Shown: one piece after another, positions 41,272 to 58,163 of the stretch
How the letters are laid out: every line of letters begins with the position of its first letter
Position numbering within the stretch: position 1 is the first letter of the stretch
Assembly: GCF_000176515.1 (NCBI RefSeq)
Contig: NZ_ADAQ01000007.1
Span: forward strand, 52,045-116,044
From: Grimontia hollisae CIP 101886
GTDB lineage: Bacteria; Pseudomonadota; Gammaproteobacteria; Enterobacterales; Vibrionaceae
Length of the DNA: 64,000 nt
Reading direction: 5' to 3'
Program-made: the position numbers and the translations under genes
The notes under the pieces: model-generated
Database searches by the model: none
Told to the model about the DNA's origin: nothing
What the model saw: only the letters and a program-made list of their open reading frames with translations

Positions 41272-42003
41272 TTACGCCTCTTTTTCCTTAAAAGTGCCAG
41301 CACGAGGCATTGCCAGCTGTATCCATTCCCGGGTGCCATTCATCGCGATAAAGAGCAGGATTGCGTATTGTAATGACAATACGTAAACACCTTGCGCCGC
41401 ATATAAGCCAACACTGATAATATTGATGACTACCCACAGAATCCAGTTTTCAACATACTTACGTGTCATCAGGATTTGTGCCACCACAGACAGTACAGTG
41501 ACCGCTGAATCCCAGAATGGGAAAGCGTCAGGTTGTAACGCTGGATGCGCCAGATCAGCACCGAAAAGATTCAACCCATCAACGGCCACATTTGCCAGTG
41601 CAAAAAAGACAGGATCAATATATAGCGTCATCAAGGCGACACTAACCACACTCACCAAGACAGTGACCATCAATTTGCTTTTCTCTAGCCAACGTACTTT
41701 CAGGCGCTCGCCATTTGCCATTGGGTGAGTCCAAGCATACCAACCATACACGTTGGCACAGAAGAAAAACACCTGCAGGAGAAGAAGGGCATAAAGCTGG
41801 ATCTGGTAGAAGATAACGGCAAACAGGGAAACATTTATCAAACCAAACAGGTAGTTAATTGTTTTTTCTTTGCTGGCAAACCAGATACATAGTAGCCCAA
41901 ACACAGCGGCAATGGCTTCGATCCAAGACATCGCATAGCCACCTACGCCTAACGGGATATGTACCAAGGTGTTGTTGATATCAAACAAAGCTAAAAGGTT
42001 CAT
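41272..42003 (-). CDS. pnuC: Nicotinamide riboside transporter
   Basis: 243 residues with seven or so membrane spans. The sequence NVYGWYAWTHP and late NWILWVVINIISVGLYA are PnuC signatures; it imports nicotinamide riboside for NAD salvage by facilitated diffusion. Inserted between rpoC and rsd, next to nudC, so two NAD-related genes are close together. The 143 bp upstream contain no riboswitch that I can identify. Confidence 0.92.
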   Translation of the reverse strand: MNLLALFDINNTLVHIPLGVGGYAMSWIEAIAAVFGLLCIWFASKEKTINYLFGLINVSLFAVIFYQIQLYALLLLQVFFFCANVYGWYAWTHPMANGERLKVRWLEKSKLMVTVLVSVVSVALMTLYIDPVFFALANVAVDGLNLFGADLAHPALQPDAFPFWDSAVTVLSVVAQILMTRKYVENWILWVVINIISVGLYAAQGVYVLSLQYAILLFIAMNGTREWIQLAMPRAGTFKEKEA

Positions 42004-42146
42004 ATAATCGCCTTAACAGAATGGAATGATGTGATGGTAAATAAGTGCGAGGGGGAAACAGAGAACGAATGCTTCCCTGATCGCAGCCAAATCTGACTTC
42101 CACCCAATTCTGGATAAGTGGGTGATGTGACATTCCCCTGGCGCAC

Positions 42147-42175
42147 AAAAAAGGCATCCCGAAGGATGCCTTTTA
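42147..42175. terminator. Terminator after rpoC
   Basis: AAAAGGCATCC-loop-GGATGCCTTTT with flanking A and T runs, usable in both directions, 22 bp beyond the rpoC stop. Confidence 0.92.
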
Positions 42176-42196
42176 TAATATCAAGTTAGCGAGGAA

Positions 42197-45100
42197 TTAG
42201 TTATCGTCACTCAGGCCTGCATTGAGCAGCGCAGCCAGATCCTGAGATGCCTGTTCAGCATCGATTTGCGGTGCAACTGGCTCTTCTACCACATTGCGAC
42301 GCGCTTGGCGGGCTTTGTGGTAAGCAAAACCGGTACCCGCAGGGATCAGGCGACCAACGATAACGTTCTCTTTCAGGCCGCGCAGTTCGTCGCGCTTGCC
42401 TGATACTGCCGCTTCGGTCAGAACGCGGGTCGTTTCCTGGAACGATGCCGCAGAGATGAACGATTCGGTAGCCAGAGACGCTTTGGTGATACCCAGCAGA
42501 TCGCGCTCGAAGGTTGCAGGCTGTTTGCCTTCAGCTTCCAGCATACGGTTCGCAATGGTCACGCGAGAGTACTCAACCTGCTCGCCTTCCAGAAACTCAG
42601 AGTCACCGGCAGACAGGATAGTCACTTTGCGCAGCATCTGACGAACGATAGTTTCGATGTGCTTGTCGTTAATCTTAACGCCCTGCAAACGGTAAACGTC
42701 TTGTACTTCGTTGGTGATGTACTCAGTTACCGCACGCACGCCACGAAGACGCAGAATGTCGTGTGGAGACTCTGGACCGTCAGCAATGACGTCACCTTTC
42801 TCAACCTTCTCACCTTCAAATACGTTGAGCTGACGCCACTTAGGAATCATCTCTTCGTAAGGCTGACCTTCAGCTGGCGTGATGATCAGGCGGCGTTTGC
42901 CTTTGGTTTCTTTACCGAAGGAAACGGCACCTGAGATCTCTGCCAGAATTGCTGGCTCTTTCGGCTTACGTGCTTCGAACAGGTCTGCAACGCGTGGCAG
43001 ACCACCTGTGATATCTTTGGTACCACCAGATTCCTGAGGAATACGTGCCAGTGTGTCACCGATACCTACCATGGCATTATCATCCAACTGGACGATTGCT
43101 TTACCCGGCAGGAAGTACAGTGCTGGCATTTCAGTACCAGGGATCATCACGTCGTTGCCCGCTGCATCAATCAGCTTCACGGCAGGACGCATGTCTTTAC
43201 CCGCAGAAGTACGCTCAGCTGCGTCCAGAACCACCATGGAAGACAGACCGGTCAGTTCATCGGTTTGACGTTGAACAGTGATACCGTCAATCATATCAAC
43301 GAACTGGATACGACCTTCCACTTCCGTGATGATTGGCATGGTGTGCGGATCCCAGTTAGCCACGGTTTCGCCCGCAGTAACGGCATCGCCATCCAGCTTG
43401 CTCAGCACACAACCATAAGGCAGCTTGTAGCTTTCCTTAGTACGGCCAAACTCATCAACGATAGTCAGCTCAGAAGCACGCGATGTGATCACCAGCTTAC
43501 CAGCGTTGTTGGTAACAAACTTCGCATTATGCAGGTGCATAGAACCGTTGTTCTTCACCTGGATGCTGCTTTCTGCTGCCGCACGAGATGCCGCACCACC
43601 GATGTGGAACGTACGCATCGTCAGCTGGGTACCCGGCTCACCGATTGACTGTGCCGCGATAACACCAACAGATTCACCGTGGTTAACCAGGTGACCACGT
43701 GCCAGGTCACGACCATAACAGTGTGCACAACAACCAAAGTCGGTTTCACAGGTTACAACAGAGCGCACTTTCACCTGGTCAACAGAGTTTTGCTCCAGGA
43801 TGTCACACCACTTCTCGTCAAGCAGGGTGTTACGTGGCGCCAGCACTTCATCGGTACCCGGCTTAAGCACGTCTTCTGCCACCACACGGCCCAGAACACG
43901 CTCACGCAGTGCTTCTTTAACGTCACCACCTTCGATAACCGCCATCATGTTGATACCTTCTGAGGTACCACAATCAGTTTCGGTTACTACTACGTCTTGC
44001 GCTACGTCTACCAGACGACGGGTCAGGTAACCGGAGTTTGCTGTCTTCAGTGCAGTATCCGCCAGACCTTTACGCGCACCGTGCGTGGAGATGAAGTACT
44101 GGAGTACGTTCAGACCTTCACGGAAGTTCGCGGTGATTGGCGTTTCGATGATCGAACCATCTGGTTTCGCCATCAGACCACGCATACCCGCCAGCTGACG
44201 AATCTGTGCAGCAGAACCACGCGCACCGGAGTCGGCCATCATGTAAACGCTGTTGAACGACTTCTGCTCTTCCTCTTCACCGTCACGGTTAATCACGGTG
44301 TCGTAAGACAGGTTATCCATCATCGCTTTAGCAACTTGTTCGTTTGCTGCCGCCCAGATATCGATAACTTTGTTATAGCGTTCACCAGCCGTTACCAGAC
44401 CAGACTGGAACTGCTCCTGAATCTCAGCAACTTCTGCTTCTGCCGCTTCGATCAGATCGTATTTCGCCTGTGGGATCACCATGTCGTCGATACCAACAGA
44501 AACACCAGACAGTGCCGCGTAGGCGAAACCGGTGTACATGATTTGGTCAGCGAAAATAACGGTGTCTTTCAGACCCAGTTTACGGTAACAGGTGTTCAGC
44601 AGTGCAGAGATCTGCTTCTTGCCCAGCGCCTGGTTAACAATGCTGTATGGCAGGCCTTCAGGCACGATTTGCCACAACATCGCACGACCAACCGTGGTGT
44701 CCACCAGCTCAACTTTCTCAGAGCGGTTACCCAGCTCATCGAACAGCACTTCTTTGATACGGACTTTAACGCGTGCATGCAGTTCAGCATTGCCGGTGCG
44801 GTAGGCTTTTTCCGCTTCCGCAGGACCAGACAGGTACAGGCCTTCACCTTTTGCGTTAATCTTGTCGCGGGTCATGTAGTACAGACCCAGTACAACGTCC
44901 TGAGAAGGTACGATGATTGGATCACCGGACGCAGGAGACAGGATGTTGTTGGTCGACATCATCAGCGCACGCGCTTCAAGCTGTGCTTCCAGTGTCAGAG
45001 GTACGTGAACAGCCATCTGGTCACCGTCGAAGTCGGCGTTATATGCCGCACAAACGAGTGGGTGCAGTTGGATTGCTTTACCTTCAATCAGTACTGGTTC

Positions 45101-46411
45101 AAACGCCTGGATACCCAGACGGTGCAGTGTCGGCGCACGGTTCAGCAGTACTGGGTGTTCGCGGATAACTTCATCCAGGATATCCCAAACCACCGCTTCT
45201 TCGCGCTCAACCATTTTCTTGGCTGCTTTGATGGTGGTCGCCAGACCACGTGCTTCCAGCTTGCCGTAGATAAAGGGTTTGAACAGCTCAAGTGCCATCT
45301 TCTTAGGAAGACCACACTGGTGCAGACGCAGGTATGGACCCACGGTGATTACCGAACGGCCAGAGTAGTCTACACGCTTACCAAGCAGGTTCTGACGGAA
45401 ACGACCTTGCTTACCTTTGATCATGTCTGCCAGAGACTTCAGAGGGCGCTTGTTCGAACCAGTAATGGCACGGCCACGGCGACCGTTGTCCAGCAGGGCG
45501 TCAACTGACTCTTGCAGCATACGTTTTTCGTTACGTACGATGATGTCAGGTGCAGCCAGATCCAGCAGGCGTTTCAAGCGGTTGTTACGGTTGATAACAC
45601 GACGGTACAGATCGTTCAGATCAGAGGTCGCGAAACGACCGCCATCCAGTGGTACCAGCGGACGCAGATCCGGCGGCAGAACTGGAAGTACAGTCAGGAT
45701 CATCCACTCAGGATTGTTTCCAGACTGCAGGAATGCTTCAACAAGCTTCAGGCGCTTGGTGATTTTCTTGCGCTTGGTTTCAGAGTTGGTTTCTTCCAGC
45801 TCTTCGCGCATCAGTTCAGCTTCAGCGGCCAGATCCATATTTGCCAGCAACGCTTTCACTGCTTCGGCACCCATGCGGGCATCGAATTCATCACCCCATT
45901 GCTCAAGCGCGTCAAGATACTGTTCTTCAGACAGCATCTGACCACGTTCAAGATCGGTCATGCCGGGTTCGATCACAACGTATGATTCGAAGTACAGAAC
46001 ACGCTCGATGTCACGCAGAGGCATGTCCATCAGCAGGCCGATACGGCTTGGCAGTGATTTCAGGAACCAGATGTGGGCTACGGGTGAAGCCAGCTCAATG
46101 TGACCCATACGCTCACGGCGCACTTTAGTCTGAGTAACTTCTACACCACATTTTTCACAGATCACGCCACGGTGCTTCAGGCGCTTGTATTTACCACAAA
46201 GACATTCGTAGTCTTTTACCGGGCCAAAGATACGTGCACAGAACAGACCGTCACGCTCAGGCTTAAAGGTACGGTAGTTGATGGTTTCTGGCTTTTTCAC
46301 TTCACCAAATGACCATGAACGGATCATGTCTGGTGAAGCAAGACCGATTTTGATTGCATCAAATTCTTCGGTCTTGTGCTGTGCTTTCAGAAACTTAAGT
46401 AAGTCTTTCAC
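42197..46411 (-). CDS. rpoC: RNA polymerase beta' subunit
   Basis: 1404 residues from GTG at 46411 ([19 protein letters not shown] follows), the usual RpoC length; upstream in-frame codons are not conserved. Visible are the N-terminal zinc finger [20 protein letters not shown], the catalytic metal-binding [12 protein letters not shown], the rifampicin-clamp helices and the second zinc site [19 protein letters not shown]. Catalytic subunit of RNA polymerase. Follows rpoB in the same operon. Confidence 0.98.
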   Translation of the reverse strand: MKDLLKFLKAQHKTEEFDAIKIGLASPDMIRSWSFGEVKKPETINYRTFKPERDGLFCARIFGPVKDYECLCGKYKRLKHRGVICEKCGVEVTQTKVRRERMGHIELASPVAHIWFLKSLPSRIGLLMDMPLRDIERVLYFESYVVIEPGMTDLERGQMLSEEQYLDALEQWGDEFDARMGAEAVKALLANMDLAAEAELMREELEETNSETKRKKITKRLKLVEAFLQSGNNPEWMILTVLPVLPPDLRPLVPLDGGRFATSDLNDLYRRVINRNNRLKRLLDLAAPDIIVRNEKRMLQESVDALLDNGRRGRAITGSNKRPLKSLADMIKGKQGRFRQNLLGKRVDYSGRSVITVGPYLRLHQCGLPKKMALELFKPFIYGKLEARGLATTIKAAKKMVEREEAVVWDILDEVIREHPVLLNRAPTLHRLGIQAFEPVLIEGKAIQLHPLVCAAYNADFDGDQMAVHVPLTLEAQLEARALMMSTNNILSPASGDPIIVPSQDVVLGLYYMTRDKINAKGEGLYLSGPAEAEKAYRTGNAELHARVKVRIKEVLFDELGNRSEKVELVDTTVGRAMLWQIVPEGLPYSIVNQALGKKQISALLNTCYRKLGLKDTVIFADQIMYTGFAYAALSGVSVGIDDMVIPQAKYDLIEAAEAEVAEIQEQFQSGLVTAGERYNKVIDIWAAANEQVAKAMMDNLSYDTVINRDGEEEEQKSFNSVYMMADSGARGSAAQIRQLAGMRGLMAKPDGSIIETPITANFREGLNVLQYFISTHGARKGLADTALKTANSGYLTRRLVDVAQDVVVTETDCGTSEGINMMAVIEGGDVKEALRERVLGRVVAEDVLKPGTDEVLAPRNTLLDEKWCDILEQNSVDQVKVRSVVTCETDFGCCAHCYGRDLARGHLVNHGESVGVIAAQSIGEPGTQLTMRTFHIGGAASRAAAESSIQVKNNGSMHLHNAKFVTNNAGKLVITSRASELTIVDEFGRTKESYKLPYGCVLSKLDGDAVTAGETVANWDPHTMPIITEVEGRIQFVDMIDGITVQRQTDELTGLSSMVVLDAAERTSAGKDMRPAVKLIDAAGNDVMIPGTEMPALYFLPGKAIVQLDDNAMVGIGDTLARIPQESGGTKDITGGLPRVADLFEARKPKEPAILAEISGAVSFGKETKGKRRLIITPAEGQPYEEMIPKWRQLNVFEGEKVEKGDVIADGPESPHDILRLRGVRAVTEYITNEVQDVYRLQGVKINDKHIETIVRQMLRKVTILSAGDSEFLEGEQVEYSRVTIANRMLEAEGKQPATFERDLLGITKASLATESFISAASFQETTRVLTEAAVSGKRDELRGLKENVIVGRLIPAGTGFAYHKARQARRNVVEEPVAPQIDAEQASQDLAALLNAGLSDDN

Positions 46412-46553
46412 ATTCGGCTCCTGTGAGGAGTTGACCCATAAAAGTGCAGACACTCTGCACTTTCATATTGATACCGGAAATTCCCTTTGTATTTGAGATG
46501 CAGCTTTATTGCTGCATCTCGTTTTACGCTGGGAAGTGCAAACAAGCCGGGGC

Positions 46554-50579
<4,026 letters not shown>

Positions 50580-50743
50580 AGGGTTCCTCAGCTCGCTGAT
50601 AAGTGACCCAAACTGTCCAGACTGAGGGACAGTAACTAATAACCAACCGTTTACTGTAGGAACATCAGAGGGTTAATTCCGATGCTTTTGCATGGTCAGC
50701 AGTGACTAAACGGGGTGCAAAATTCACTACTGCCCTACAGCGC

Positions 50744-50774
50744 AAAAAGGCCGGTGGCCATTTAGCCACCAGCC
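50744..50774 (-). terminator. rplL-rpoB attenuator
   Basis: On the minus strand GGCTGGTGGC-loop-GCCACCGGCC is followed by five U residues, 35 bp after rplL. This is the place of the partial terminator that lowers rpoBC transcription relative to the ribosomal genes. Confidence 0.8.
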
Positions 50775-50808
50775 ATTAGCCTTTTCAGGCTAGGAAGCTA
50801 AGCAATAA

Positions 50809-51177
50809 TTACTTAACTTCAACAGAAGCACCAGCTTCTTCCAGTTCTTTCTTCAGTGCTTCAGCTTCTTCTTTAGAAACACCTTCTTTCAGAGGAGCTG
50901 GAGCGCCGTCAACAACTGCTTTCGCTTCTTTCAGGCCCAGACCAGTTGCGCCACGAACTGCTTTGATTACTGCAACTTTGTTTGCACCAGCAGCAGTCAG
51001 GATTACGTCGAATTCAGTTTGCTCTTCAGCCGCTTCACCAGCAACTGCGCCGCCAGCTACTACTGCTGCAGCAGCAGTAACACCGAATTTCTCTTCCATT
51101 GCTTCGATCAGTTCAACAACTTGCATTACAGACATTTCTGCAATTGCGTCTAGGATTTGCTCGTTAGTGATAGACAT
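50809..51177 (-). CDS. rplL: Ribosomal protein L7/L12
   Basis: 122 residues from ATG at 51177 ([15 protein letters not shown]), not the upstream in-frame codons. The Ala/Gly hinge ([18 protein letters not shown]) and the conserved C-terminal [19 protein letters not shown] are standard. Forms the ribosomal stalk that recruits GTPase factors. Confidence 0.98.
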   Translation of the reverse strand: MSITNEQILDAIAEMSVMQVVELIEAMEEKFGVTAAAAVVAGGAVAGEAAEEQTEFDVILTAAGANKVAVIKAVRGATGLGLKEAKAVVDGAPAPLKEGVSKEEAEALKKELEEAGASVEVK

Positions 51178-51237
51178 AACAATTCTCTTTAAAGTCAACA
51201 ATTAGTTTAATTAGCAACCAGTAAAAAGCAATGCGAA

Positions 51238-51726
51238 TTACGCAGCTTCTTTCTGATCGCGGATAGCCGCGATAGTGCGAACCAGCTTGCCAGCAGACGC
51301 TTCTTTCATGCACATCATCAGACGTGCGATAGCTTCGTCGTAAGTTGGCAGTGTTGCCAGTACTTCAGCGTCAGTCAGTGCGCCTTCGAATGCAGCAGCT
51401 TTGATTTCAAAGTTTTTGTTCTCTTTCGCGAAATCTTTGAAAAGACGCGCTGCAGCACCTGGGTGCTCAGTAGAGAACGCGATCAGTGTAGGACCAACAA
51501 AAACGTCTTTCAGACATTCGTAGTCAGTGCCTTCCACTGCGCGACGTGCCAGTGTGTTACGAACGACTTTCATGTAAACACCCGCTTCACGCGCTTGTTT
51601 ACGTAGATTCGTCATCGCGCCAACTGTTACACCGCGAGAATCAGCTACAACTGCAGACAGGGCACCGCTGGCAGCTTCGTTGACTTCAGCAACAATTGCT
51701 TTTTTGTCTTGAAGATTTAATGCCAT
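51238..51726 (-). CDS. rplJ: Ribosomal protein L10
   Basis: 162 residues, [19 protein letters not shown]. Anchors the L7/L12 stalk and, with it, represses its own mRNA by binding the leader listed next. Confidence 0.98.
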   Translation of the reverse strand: MALNLQDKKAIVAEVNEAASGALSAVVADSRGVTVGAMTNLRKQAREAGVYMKVVRNTLARRAVEGTDYECLKDVFVGPTLIAFSTEHPGAAARLFKDFAKENKNFEIKAAAFEGALTDAEVLATLPTYDEAIARLMMCMKEASAGKLVRTIAAIRDQKEAA

Positions 51727-51739
51727 TTGGATTTGCTCC

Positions 51740-51940
51740 TGGATTGTTTTTACACCACTCGCTGCTTCACAGCAGGAGAGTCATTACGGTGCAGATCCAA
51801 GAAAGAAATATATCTATCATGTTCTGGCACCGTCTACGTAGGTAATGATTAAGTCTCCGTTCCGAAGAACTTGACACCTACGGTCTTGGACGAAGCCCGG
51901 CAAGCCGGACTTAGCCATGAATTCGAAGCGACAAATTATA
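51740..51940 (-). ncRNA. L10 leader, autoregulatory mRNA element
   Basis: The 237-bp interval between rplA and rplJ contains, on the minus strand, AGACTTAATC and ACGTAGACGGTGCCAGAAC, which correspond to conserved parts of the enterobacterial L10 leader. L10(L12)4 binds it to limit translation of rplJL. Ends are approximate. Confidence 0.75.
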
Positions 51941-51963
51941 CAGCAATCCGTCGCTTCAAGCAA

Positions 51964-53101
<1,138 letters not shown>

Positions 53102-53162
53102 TATTCAATACCTAAATTTGGGTTCAAACGTCTACTTTTAGCAAGCAGACTCCCCGTTTAAC

Positions 53163-53197
53163 AAAAGGGCGCGAAATTGTATTCAAATTTCACGCCC
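53163..53197 (-). terminator. Terminator or attenuator after nusG
   Basis: GGGCGTGAAATT-loop-AATTTCGCGCCC (one mismatch) on the minus strand followed by a short U run, in the nusG-rplK gap. Confidence 0.7.
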
Positions 53198-53225
53198 CTA
53201 GCAACTGTTCCCGTGCAAAAAATGA

Positions 53226-53771
53226 TCAGGTTTTTTCTACCTGGCCAAATTCCAGTTCTACCGGTGTAGCACGACCAAAGATGGACACCGACACTTTCAG
53301 GCGGCTCTTTTCATAATCCACTTCTTCAACCACGCCGTTAAAGTCCGCAAACGGGCCTTCGGTCACGCGTACCACTTCACCAGCTTCGTACACGGTTTTA
53401 TGCACTGGCGACTCGCTCGCTTTCTCCAGACGGTTCAGGATCGCATCCGCTTCTTTGTCAGAAATCGGTGCAGGGCGATCTGGCGTACCGCCGATAAAAC
53501 CCATCACACGAGGTACACTACGTACCAGGTGCCATGACTCGTCGTTCATCAGCATCTGAACCAGAACATAACCAGGGAAGAACTTACGCTCGCTCTTGCG
53601 ACGCTGACCTGCGCGCATTTCAACCACTTCCTCGGTAGGTACCAAAACCTCACCAAAGTAGTCTTCCATCTCGTGCATCTTGATATGTTCTTTCAAGGAT
53701 TTTGCTACCCGGCCTTCAAAACCGGAGAACGCTTGAACAACATACCAACGTTTTTTCGGAGCTTCGCTCAT
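53226..53771 (-). CDS. nusG: Transcription antitermination factor NusG
   Basis: 181 residues; [21 protein letters not shown] at the N-terminus, KOW domain with [19 protein letters not shown] at the C-terminus. Couples RNA polymerase with Rho and ribosomes. Ten bp after secE. Confidence 0.98.
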   Translation of the reverse strand: MSEAPKKRWYVVQAFSGFEGRVAKSLKEHIKMHEMEDYFGEVLVPTEEVVEMRAGQRRKSERKFFPGYVLVQMLMNDESWHLVRSVPRVMGFIGGTPDRPAPISDKEADAILNRLEKASESPVHKTVYEAGEVVRVTEGPFADFNGVVEEVDYEKSRLKVSVSIFGRATPVELEFGQVEKT

Positions 53772-53781
53772 GTAGTTAACC

Positions 53782-54153
53782 TCACACGCCAGTGATTAGG
53801 CGGACCAGACGGACCATGATTCCGTCGATGCCCCACAGGATGAGCGCCATGACGACAGTGACAGCCAGAACGATGAGAGTGGTCTGTAAAGTTTCCTGAC
53901 GCGTTGGCCAAACGACTTTACGCACTTCCATACGTGATTCACGTGCAAAGGTGATCGCTGCTTTACCTTTGGCAGTCAGTGCAGCGACACCAGCAGCAGC
54001 AGCAACCAGTACAACAACGGCTGCAGCCCGAAGCACGACAGACATATCACTGTACAGGCTATTTCCCACTACTGCCACAGCCAATAAGGCAAAGACCACA
54101 ACCCATTTCAGGGTGTCCATTGACCCGGTTGGGGCTTCAGCATTCGCTTTCAT
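53782..54153 (-). CDS. secE: Preprotein translocase subunit SecE
   Basis: 123 residues with three membrane spans as in enterobacterial SecE; the conserved [19 protein letters not shown] precedes the last span. Clamps SecY in the inner membrane. Confidence 0.97.
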   Translation of the reverse strand: MKANAEAPTGSMDTLKWVVVFALLAVAVVGNSLYSDMSVVLRAAAVVVLVAAAAGVAALTAKGKAAITFARESRMEVRKVVWPTRQETLQTTLIVLAVTVVMALILWGIDGIMVRLVRLITGV

Positions 54154-54324
54154 ACATTCTACCTGTAACTAGTCTACTTCATAGACGACAACAACCTCGC
54201 GTCAGCGAGGTAAAGGAATAAGGAAAATCACGTTTGGTTGAAGCAATCGTTTATTTTCTTATCCCTAAAACAATAACCACTGCGACAAATCGGTGAAAAA
54301 AAGTTCAATCCAATGGTTTGGCGC

Positions 54325-54356
54325 AGAAAAAGGGCATCAAATGATGCCCTTTTTGC
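54325..54356. terminator. Terminator after tuf
   Basis: AAAAAGGGCATC-AAAT-GATGCCCTTTTT, near-perfect stem with runs on both sides, 18 bp beyond the tuf stop. Confidence 0.93.
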
Positions 54357-54373
54357 TAGTGCGTCGTCAAATC

Positions 54374-55558
54374 TTATTCGATGATTTTAGCAACAACACC
54401 TGCACCAACGGTACGGCCACCTTCACGGATTGCGAAGCGCAGACCTTCGTCCATTGCGATTGGCGCGATCAGAGTAACGATCATCTTGATGTTGTCGCCT
54501 GGCATTACCATCTCAACGCCTTCTGGCAGTTCGATAGTACCGGTCACATCAGTTGTACGGAAGTAGAACTGTGGACGGTAGCCTTTGAAGAACGGAGTAT
54601 GACGGCCGCCTTCGTCTTTAGACAGAACGTATACTTCTGACTCGAAAGTAGTGTGAGGAGTGATAGAACCTGGTTTCGCCAGAACCTGACCACGCTCAAC
54701 TTCGTCACGCTTGGTACCACGCAGCAGAACACCTACGTTCTCACCTGCACGGCCTTCGTCCAGAAGCTTACGGAACATTTCAACACCGGTACAAGTGGTC
54801 TTGGTGGTCTCACGGATACCAATGATTTCAACTTCGTCACCGACAGTGATAACACCTTGCTCAACACGACCAGTTACAACTGTACCACGGCCTTGGATTG
54901 AGAAGACGTCTTCGATTGGCAGGATGAATGGCTTGTCGATCGCACGCTCTGGCTCTGGAATGTAAGAATCCAGCGCTTCTGCCAGTTCGATGATCTTCGC
55001 TTCCCACTCAGCTTCACCGTTCAGTGCACCCAGTGCAGAACCGCGAATAACTGGGCAGTCGTCGCCTGGGAAGTCGTACTCAGACAGCAGCTCACGCACT
55101 TCCATCTCTACCAGTTCCAGCAGCTCTTCGTCGTCAACCATGTCACACTTGTTCATGAAAACAAGGATGTATGGAATACCTACCTGGCGACCTAGCAGGA
55201 TGTGCTCACGAGTTTGTGGCATTGGACCGTCAGTTGCCGCAACAACCAGGATACCACCGTCCATTTGCGCAGCACCGGTGATCATGTTCTTCACATAGTC
55301 AGCGTGTCCTGGGCAGTCTACGTGCGCGTAGTGACGTGAAGGAGTATCGTACTCTACGTGTGAAGTAGAGATAGTAATACCACGCTCACGCTCTTCTGGT
55401 GCGTTGTCGATAGATGCGAAGTCACGCGCTGCACCGCCGTAGTTTTTCGCCAGTACAGTACAGATTGCTGCGGTCAGAGTAGTTTTACCGTGGTCAACGT
55501 GGCCGATAGTACCAACGTTAACGTGCGGTTTCGTACGTTCAAATTTTTCTTTAGACAT
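54374..55558 (-). CDS. tufB: Elongation factor Tu
   Basis: 394 residues from ATG at 55558 ([20 protein letters not shown]). G1 [20 protein letters not shown] and NKCD are intact. Delivers aminoacyl-tRNA to the ribosome. Cotranscribed with the four upstream tRNA genes, the classic thrU-tyrU-glyT-thrT-tufB arrangement; the tufB name rests on that position. Confidence 0.97.
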   Translation of the reverse strand: MSKEKFERTKPHVNVGTIGHVDHGKTTLTAAICTVLAKNYGGAARDFASIDNAPEERERGITISTSHVEYDTPSRHYAHVDCPGHADYVKNMITGAAQMDGGILVVAATDGPMPQTREHILLGRQVGIPYILVFMNKCDMVDDEELLELVEMEVRELLSEYDFPGDDCPVIRGSALGALNGEAEWEAKIIELAEALDSYIPEPERAIDKPFILPIEDVFSIQGRGTVVTGRVEQGVITVGDEVEIIGIRETTKTTCTGVEMFRKLLDEGRAGENVGVLLRGTKRDEVERGQVLAKPGSITPHTTFESEVYVLSKDEGGRHTPFFKGYRPQFYFRTTDVTGTIELPEGVEMVMPGDNIKMIVTLIAPIAMDEGLRFAIREGGRTVGAGVVAKIIE

Positions 55559-55667
55559 GACAGTCCCTCTAAGCACGGTATTTCGGTGGCATAACGACCA
55601 CACATACAACAAATGTTTTTTGTTGAGTATATGACAAATGGCTTGAAGTAACTTGGGAGAGAAAGCG

Positions 55668-55743
55668 TGGTGCTGATACCCAGATTTGAACTGGGGACCT
55701 CACCCTTACCAAGGGTGCGCTCTACCGACTGAGCTATATCAGC
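55668..55743 (-). tRNA. thrT: tRNA-Thr (GGT)
   Basis: 76 nt including encoded CCA; full cloverleaf, anticodon GGT in the CTTGGTAAG loop, GTTCAAATC T-loop. Confidence 0.97.
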
Positions 55744-55753
55744 ACGTTAAGAT

Positions 55754-55828
<75 letters not shown>

Positions 55829-55867
55829 TTTCAGTTTCTCGTAGAGCTATTCAAACTATCTGAAATA

Positions 55868-55952
55868 TGGTGGTGGGAGAAGGATTCGAACCTTCGAAGG
55901 CTGAGCCGTCAGATTTACAGTCTGATCCCTTTGGCCACTCGGGAATCCCACC
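55868..55952 (-). tRNA. tyrU: tRNA-Tyr (GTA)
   Basis: 85 nt including CCA; class II with long variable arm, anticodon GTA in ACTGTAAAT. Confidence 0.97.
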
Positions 55953-55974
55953 AAATTGTTCTGCTTTGTCGTTA

Positions 55975-56050
<76 letters not shown>

Positions 56051-56260
56051 GACAAGTGCTGCGCATTCTATGCAATGATTTTTGGTGTTGCAATAGGTAA
56101 TTTTAAAATTTTTCCTAAATCCATTCTTGCAGTGCATTTATTCATCAATTTGCCCCACTTTTTAGCTAGATGACACATCCTTAAATCGGCATCATACTTT
56201 CACAATGATTGGGGATAAGGTATTGTCGCTTTCCTCAATCGAAACAGATTCACCAAAAAC

Positions 56261-57196
56261 ATGAGTGATTTACTAACGCCTTATTTGTCATTTGACCGTA
56301 AACAATGGTCTGAATTGCGTGATTCAGTGCCCATGACACTTGACGAGAGCGATCTCGAAAAGCTACGTGGTATTAATGAGCATTTGACGATGAATGAAGT
56401 GCGTGACATCTATCTGCCACTCTCGCGACTATTGAATCTGTATGTGAAAGCCCGCAAAAGCCGTACCCAGGTACTGGAACACTTTTTGGGACAAAAAGAC
56501 AACAACGTTCCCTACGTAATCGGTATCGCTGGCAGTGTGGCTGTTGGTAAAAGCACGACCGCTCGCTTGCTCAAGGCTCTGCTCGAGCGCTGGCCTGAAC
56601 ACCCTAAGGTAGAGCTGATTACTACTGATGGTTTCCTGTACCCGAACAAGGTATTAAATGCGCGTAGCCTGATGAAAAAGAAGGGCTTTCCTGAGTCTTA
56701 TGATATTCGCAGGTTGGTTCAGTTCGTTGCTGACGTTAAATCAGGTAAGCCACGTGTTGAAGCCCCCGTCTATTCACACCTGGTCTATGACATCACACAG
56801 GAAATCAAAATAGTTCAGCAACCTGATATCTTGATTGTTGAAGGGTTAAATGTCCTGCAAAGCGGCATGGATTACCCTCACGAGCCACACCGGGTGTTTA
56901 TCTCAGATTTTCTCGACTTCTCTATCTATGTTGATGCAGACAGTGATTTACTGAAAACCTGGTATATCGAACGGTTCATGGCATTCCGTAAAGGGGCATT
57001 CCAAAATCCAACCTCTTACTTCCATCACTACACCAAGCTATCCCATGAAGCTGCTGTCCAAACAGCAACCGGAATTTGGGAAGAGATCAATGGTAAGAAC
57101 CTGATAGAAAACATCCTGCCAACCCGTGAACGCGCAGGGCTGATCCTGCAAAAAGGCGCAAATCACGCGGTACAAACTGTCAAGGTCAGGAAGTAA
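56261..57196 (+). CDS. coaA: Pantothenate kinase, type I
   Basis: 311 residues. The P-loop [30 protein letters not shown] and [13 protein letters not shown] are typical of CoaA, the first and rate-limiting enzyme of coenzyme A synthesis. Convergent with birA, overlapping its 3' end by 11 bp. Confidence 0.97.
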   Translation: MSDLLTPYLSFDRKQWSELRDSVPMTLDESDLEKLRGINEHLTMNEVRDIYLPLSRLLNLYVKARKSRTQVLEHFLGQKDNNVPYVIGIAGSVAVGKSTTARLLKALLERWPEHPKVELITTDGFLYPNKVLNARSLMKKKGFPESYDIRRLVQFVADVKSGKPRVEAPVYSHLVYDITQEIKIVQQPDILIVEGLNVLQSGMDYPHEPHRVFISDFLDFSIYVDADSDLLKTWYIERFMAFRKGAFQNPTSYFHHYTKLSHEAAVQTATGIWEEINGKNLIENILPTRERAGLILQKGANHAVQTVKVRK

Positions 57197-58163
57197 CTCC
57201 ATCGTCAGCGCGCAGGCTTATCTCTCCGCCAAGGTAAGGCGTGATGCCAGTGTCAGTTTCCAGCAATAATGCCCCTTGCTCGTTGATGCCCCGCGCAATA
57301 CCTTTGACCACTCGCTCCCCCAGCAACAGCTTGACTGCACGATCACGGAAATTATCATAACGCGCCCACTGCGCCACAAAGCCAGTCATTCCAAATGCTT
57401 CATACTGCTTAAGGGCATCGGTCACACCATTGATTAACGCTGCAGCCAGGGTATTTTTATCCGGCAGTATTTGACAGGCATCCCTAAGGTTCGCCCAACG
57501 CTGGTCTACTTCATCCGTAGCAGGCATAGAGACATTAAGCCCCATTCCAATGACCAGGTGCGCAGCATCCCCGGCTTGTCCGGTCATTTCGACCAAAATG
57601 CCAGCGAGCTTTCTGTCATGCCAATACAGGTCATTCGGCCACTTTACTTTCACATCCTCAGCGCCAAGTTTTTGCAACGTTTCCGCCATAGAAACCCCAA
57701 CGACCAGGCTAAGTCCCATTGCAGCAGCCATGCCAGCATCTAAACGCCAATAGAGAGAGAGATAAAGATTCGTACCGAAAGGGGAAAACCATGTCCGGCC
57801 ACGGCGGCCGCGACCAGCCTGCTGATACTCTGCCAGACAGGCCGAACCGGATGTCAATTGACCTACCCTGTCTAGCAGGTACTGATTAGTGGAATGAATC
57901 ACGGGTATCAATTCAAATCCCGGCACCTGCAGCCGTTCCTCCAATGCCTTTTCATCAAGCAAATCAAGGGGAGCCGGCAAACAGTACCCCTTACCCTGAA
58001 CACGGAAAACGTCTACACCCCACTGTTGCAACACCTTGATATGCTTACTGATCGCTGCACGGCTCATGCCCAACGCTTCGCCTAGTTTCTCACCGGAGTG
58101 AAACTGACCATCCGCCAGCAATTTAATCAGAGCCAAACGGGGTTTGTTGTCTAATGCTGGCAT
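57186..58163 (-). CDS. birA: Biotin-protein ligase and biotin operon repressor
   Basis: 325 residues. N-terminal winged HTH ([20 protein letters not shown]), catalytic [20 protein letters not shown] for biotinyl-5'-AMP and [17 protein letters not shown]. Attaches biotin to acetyl-CoA carboxylase and represses bio genes. Overlaps murB by 13 bp, as in many gammaproteobacteria. Confidence 0.96.
   Translation of the reverse strand: MPALDNKPRLALIKLLADGQFHSGEKLGEALGMSRAAISKHIKVLQQWGVDVFRVQGKGYCLPAPLDLLDEKALEERLQVPGFELIPVIHSTNQYLLDRVGQLTSGSACLAEYQQAGRGRRGRTWFSPFGTNLYLSLYWRLDAGMAAAMGLSLVVGVSMAETLQKLGAEDVKVKWPNDLYWHDRKLAGILVEMTGQAGDAAHLVIGMGLNVSMPATDEVDQRWANLRDACQILPDKNTLAAALINGVTDALKQYEAFGMTGFVAQWARYDNFRDRAVKLLLGERVVKGIARGINEQGALLLETDTGITPYLGGEISLRADDGVTS

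Noticed and set aside
42004..42146. Riboswitch upstream of pnuC
   Set aside because: The sequence was compared by eye with the TPP consensus; the CTGAGA core and the second conserved arm are missing.
43997..45508. Long open frame (503 codons) opposite rpoC, and another of 455 codons opposite rpoB at 46509-47876
   Set aside because: Antisense to highly expressed, codon-biased genes, which often leave an open complementary frame; composition is odd (Gln/Arg/Thr/Val-rich) and there is no start signal or family.
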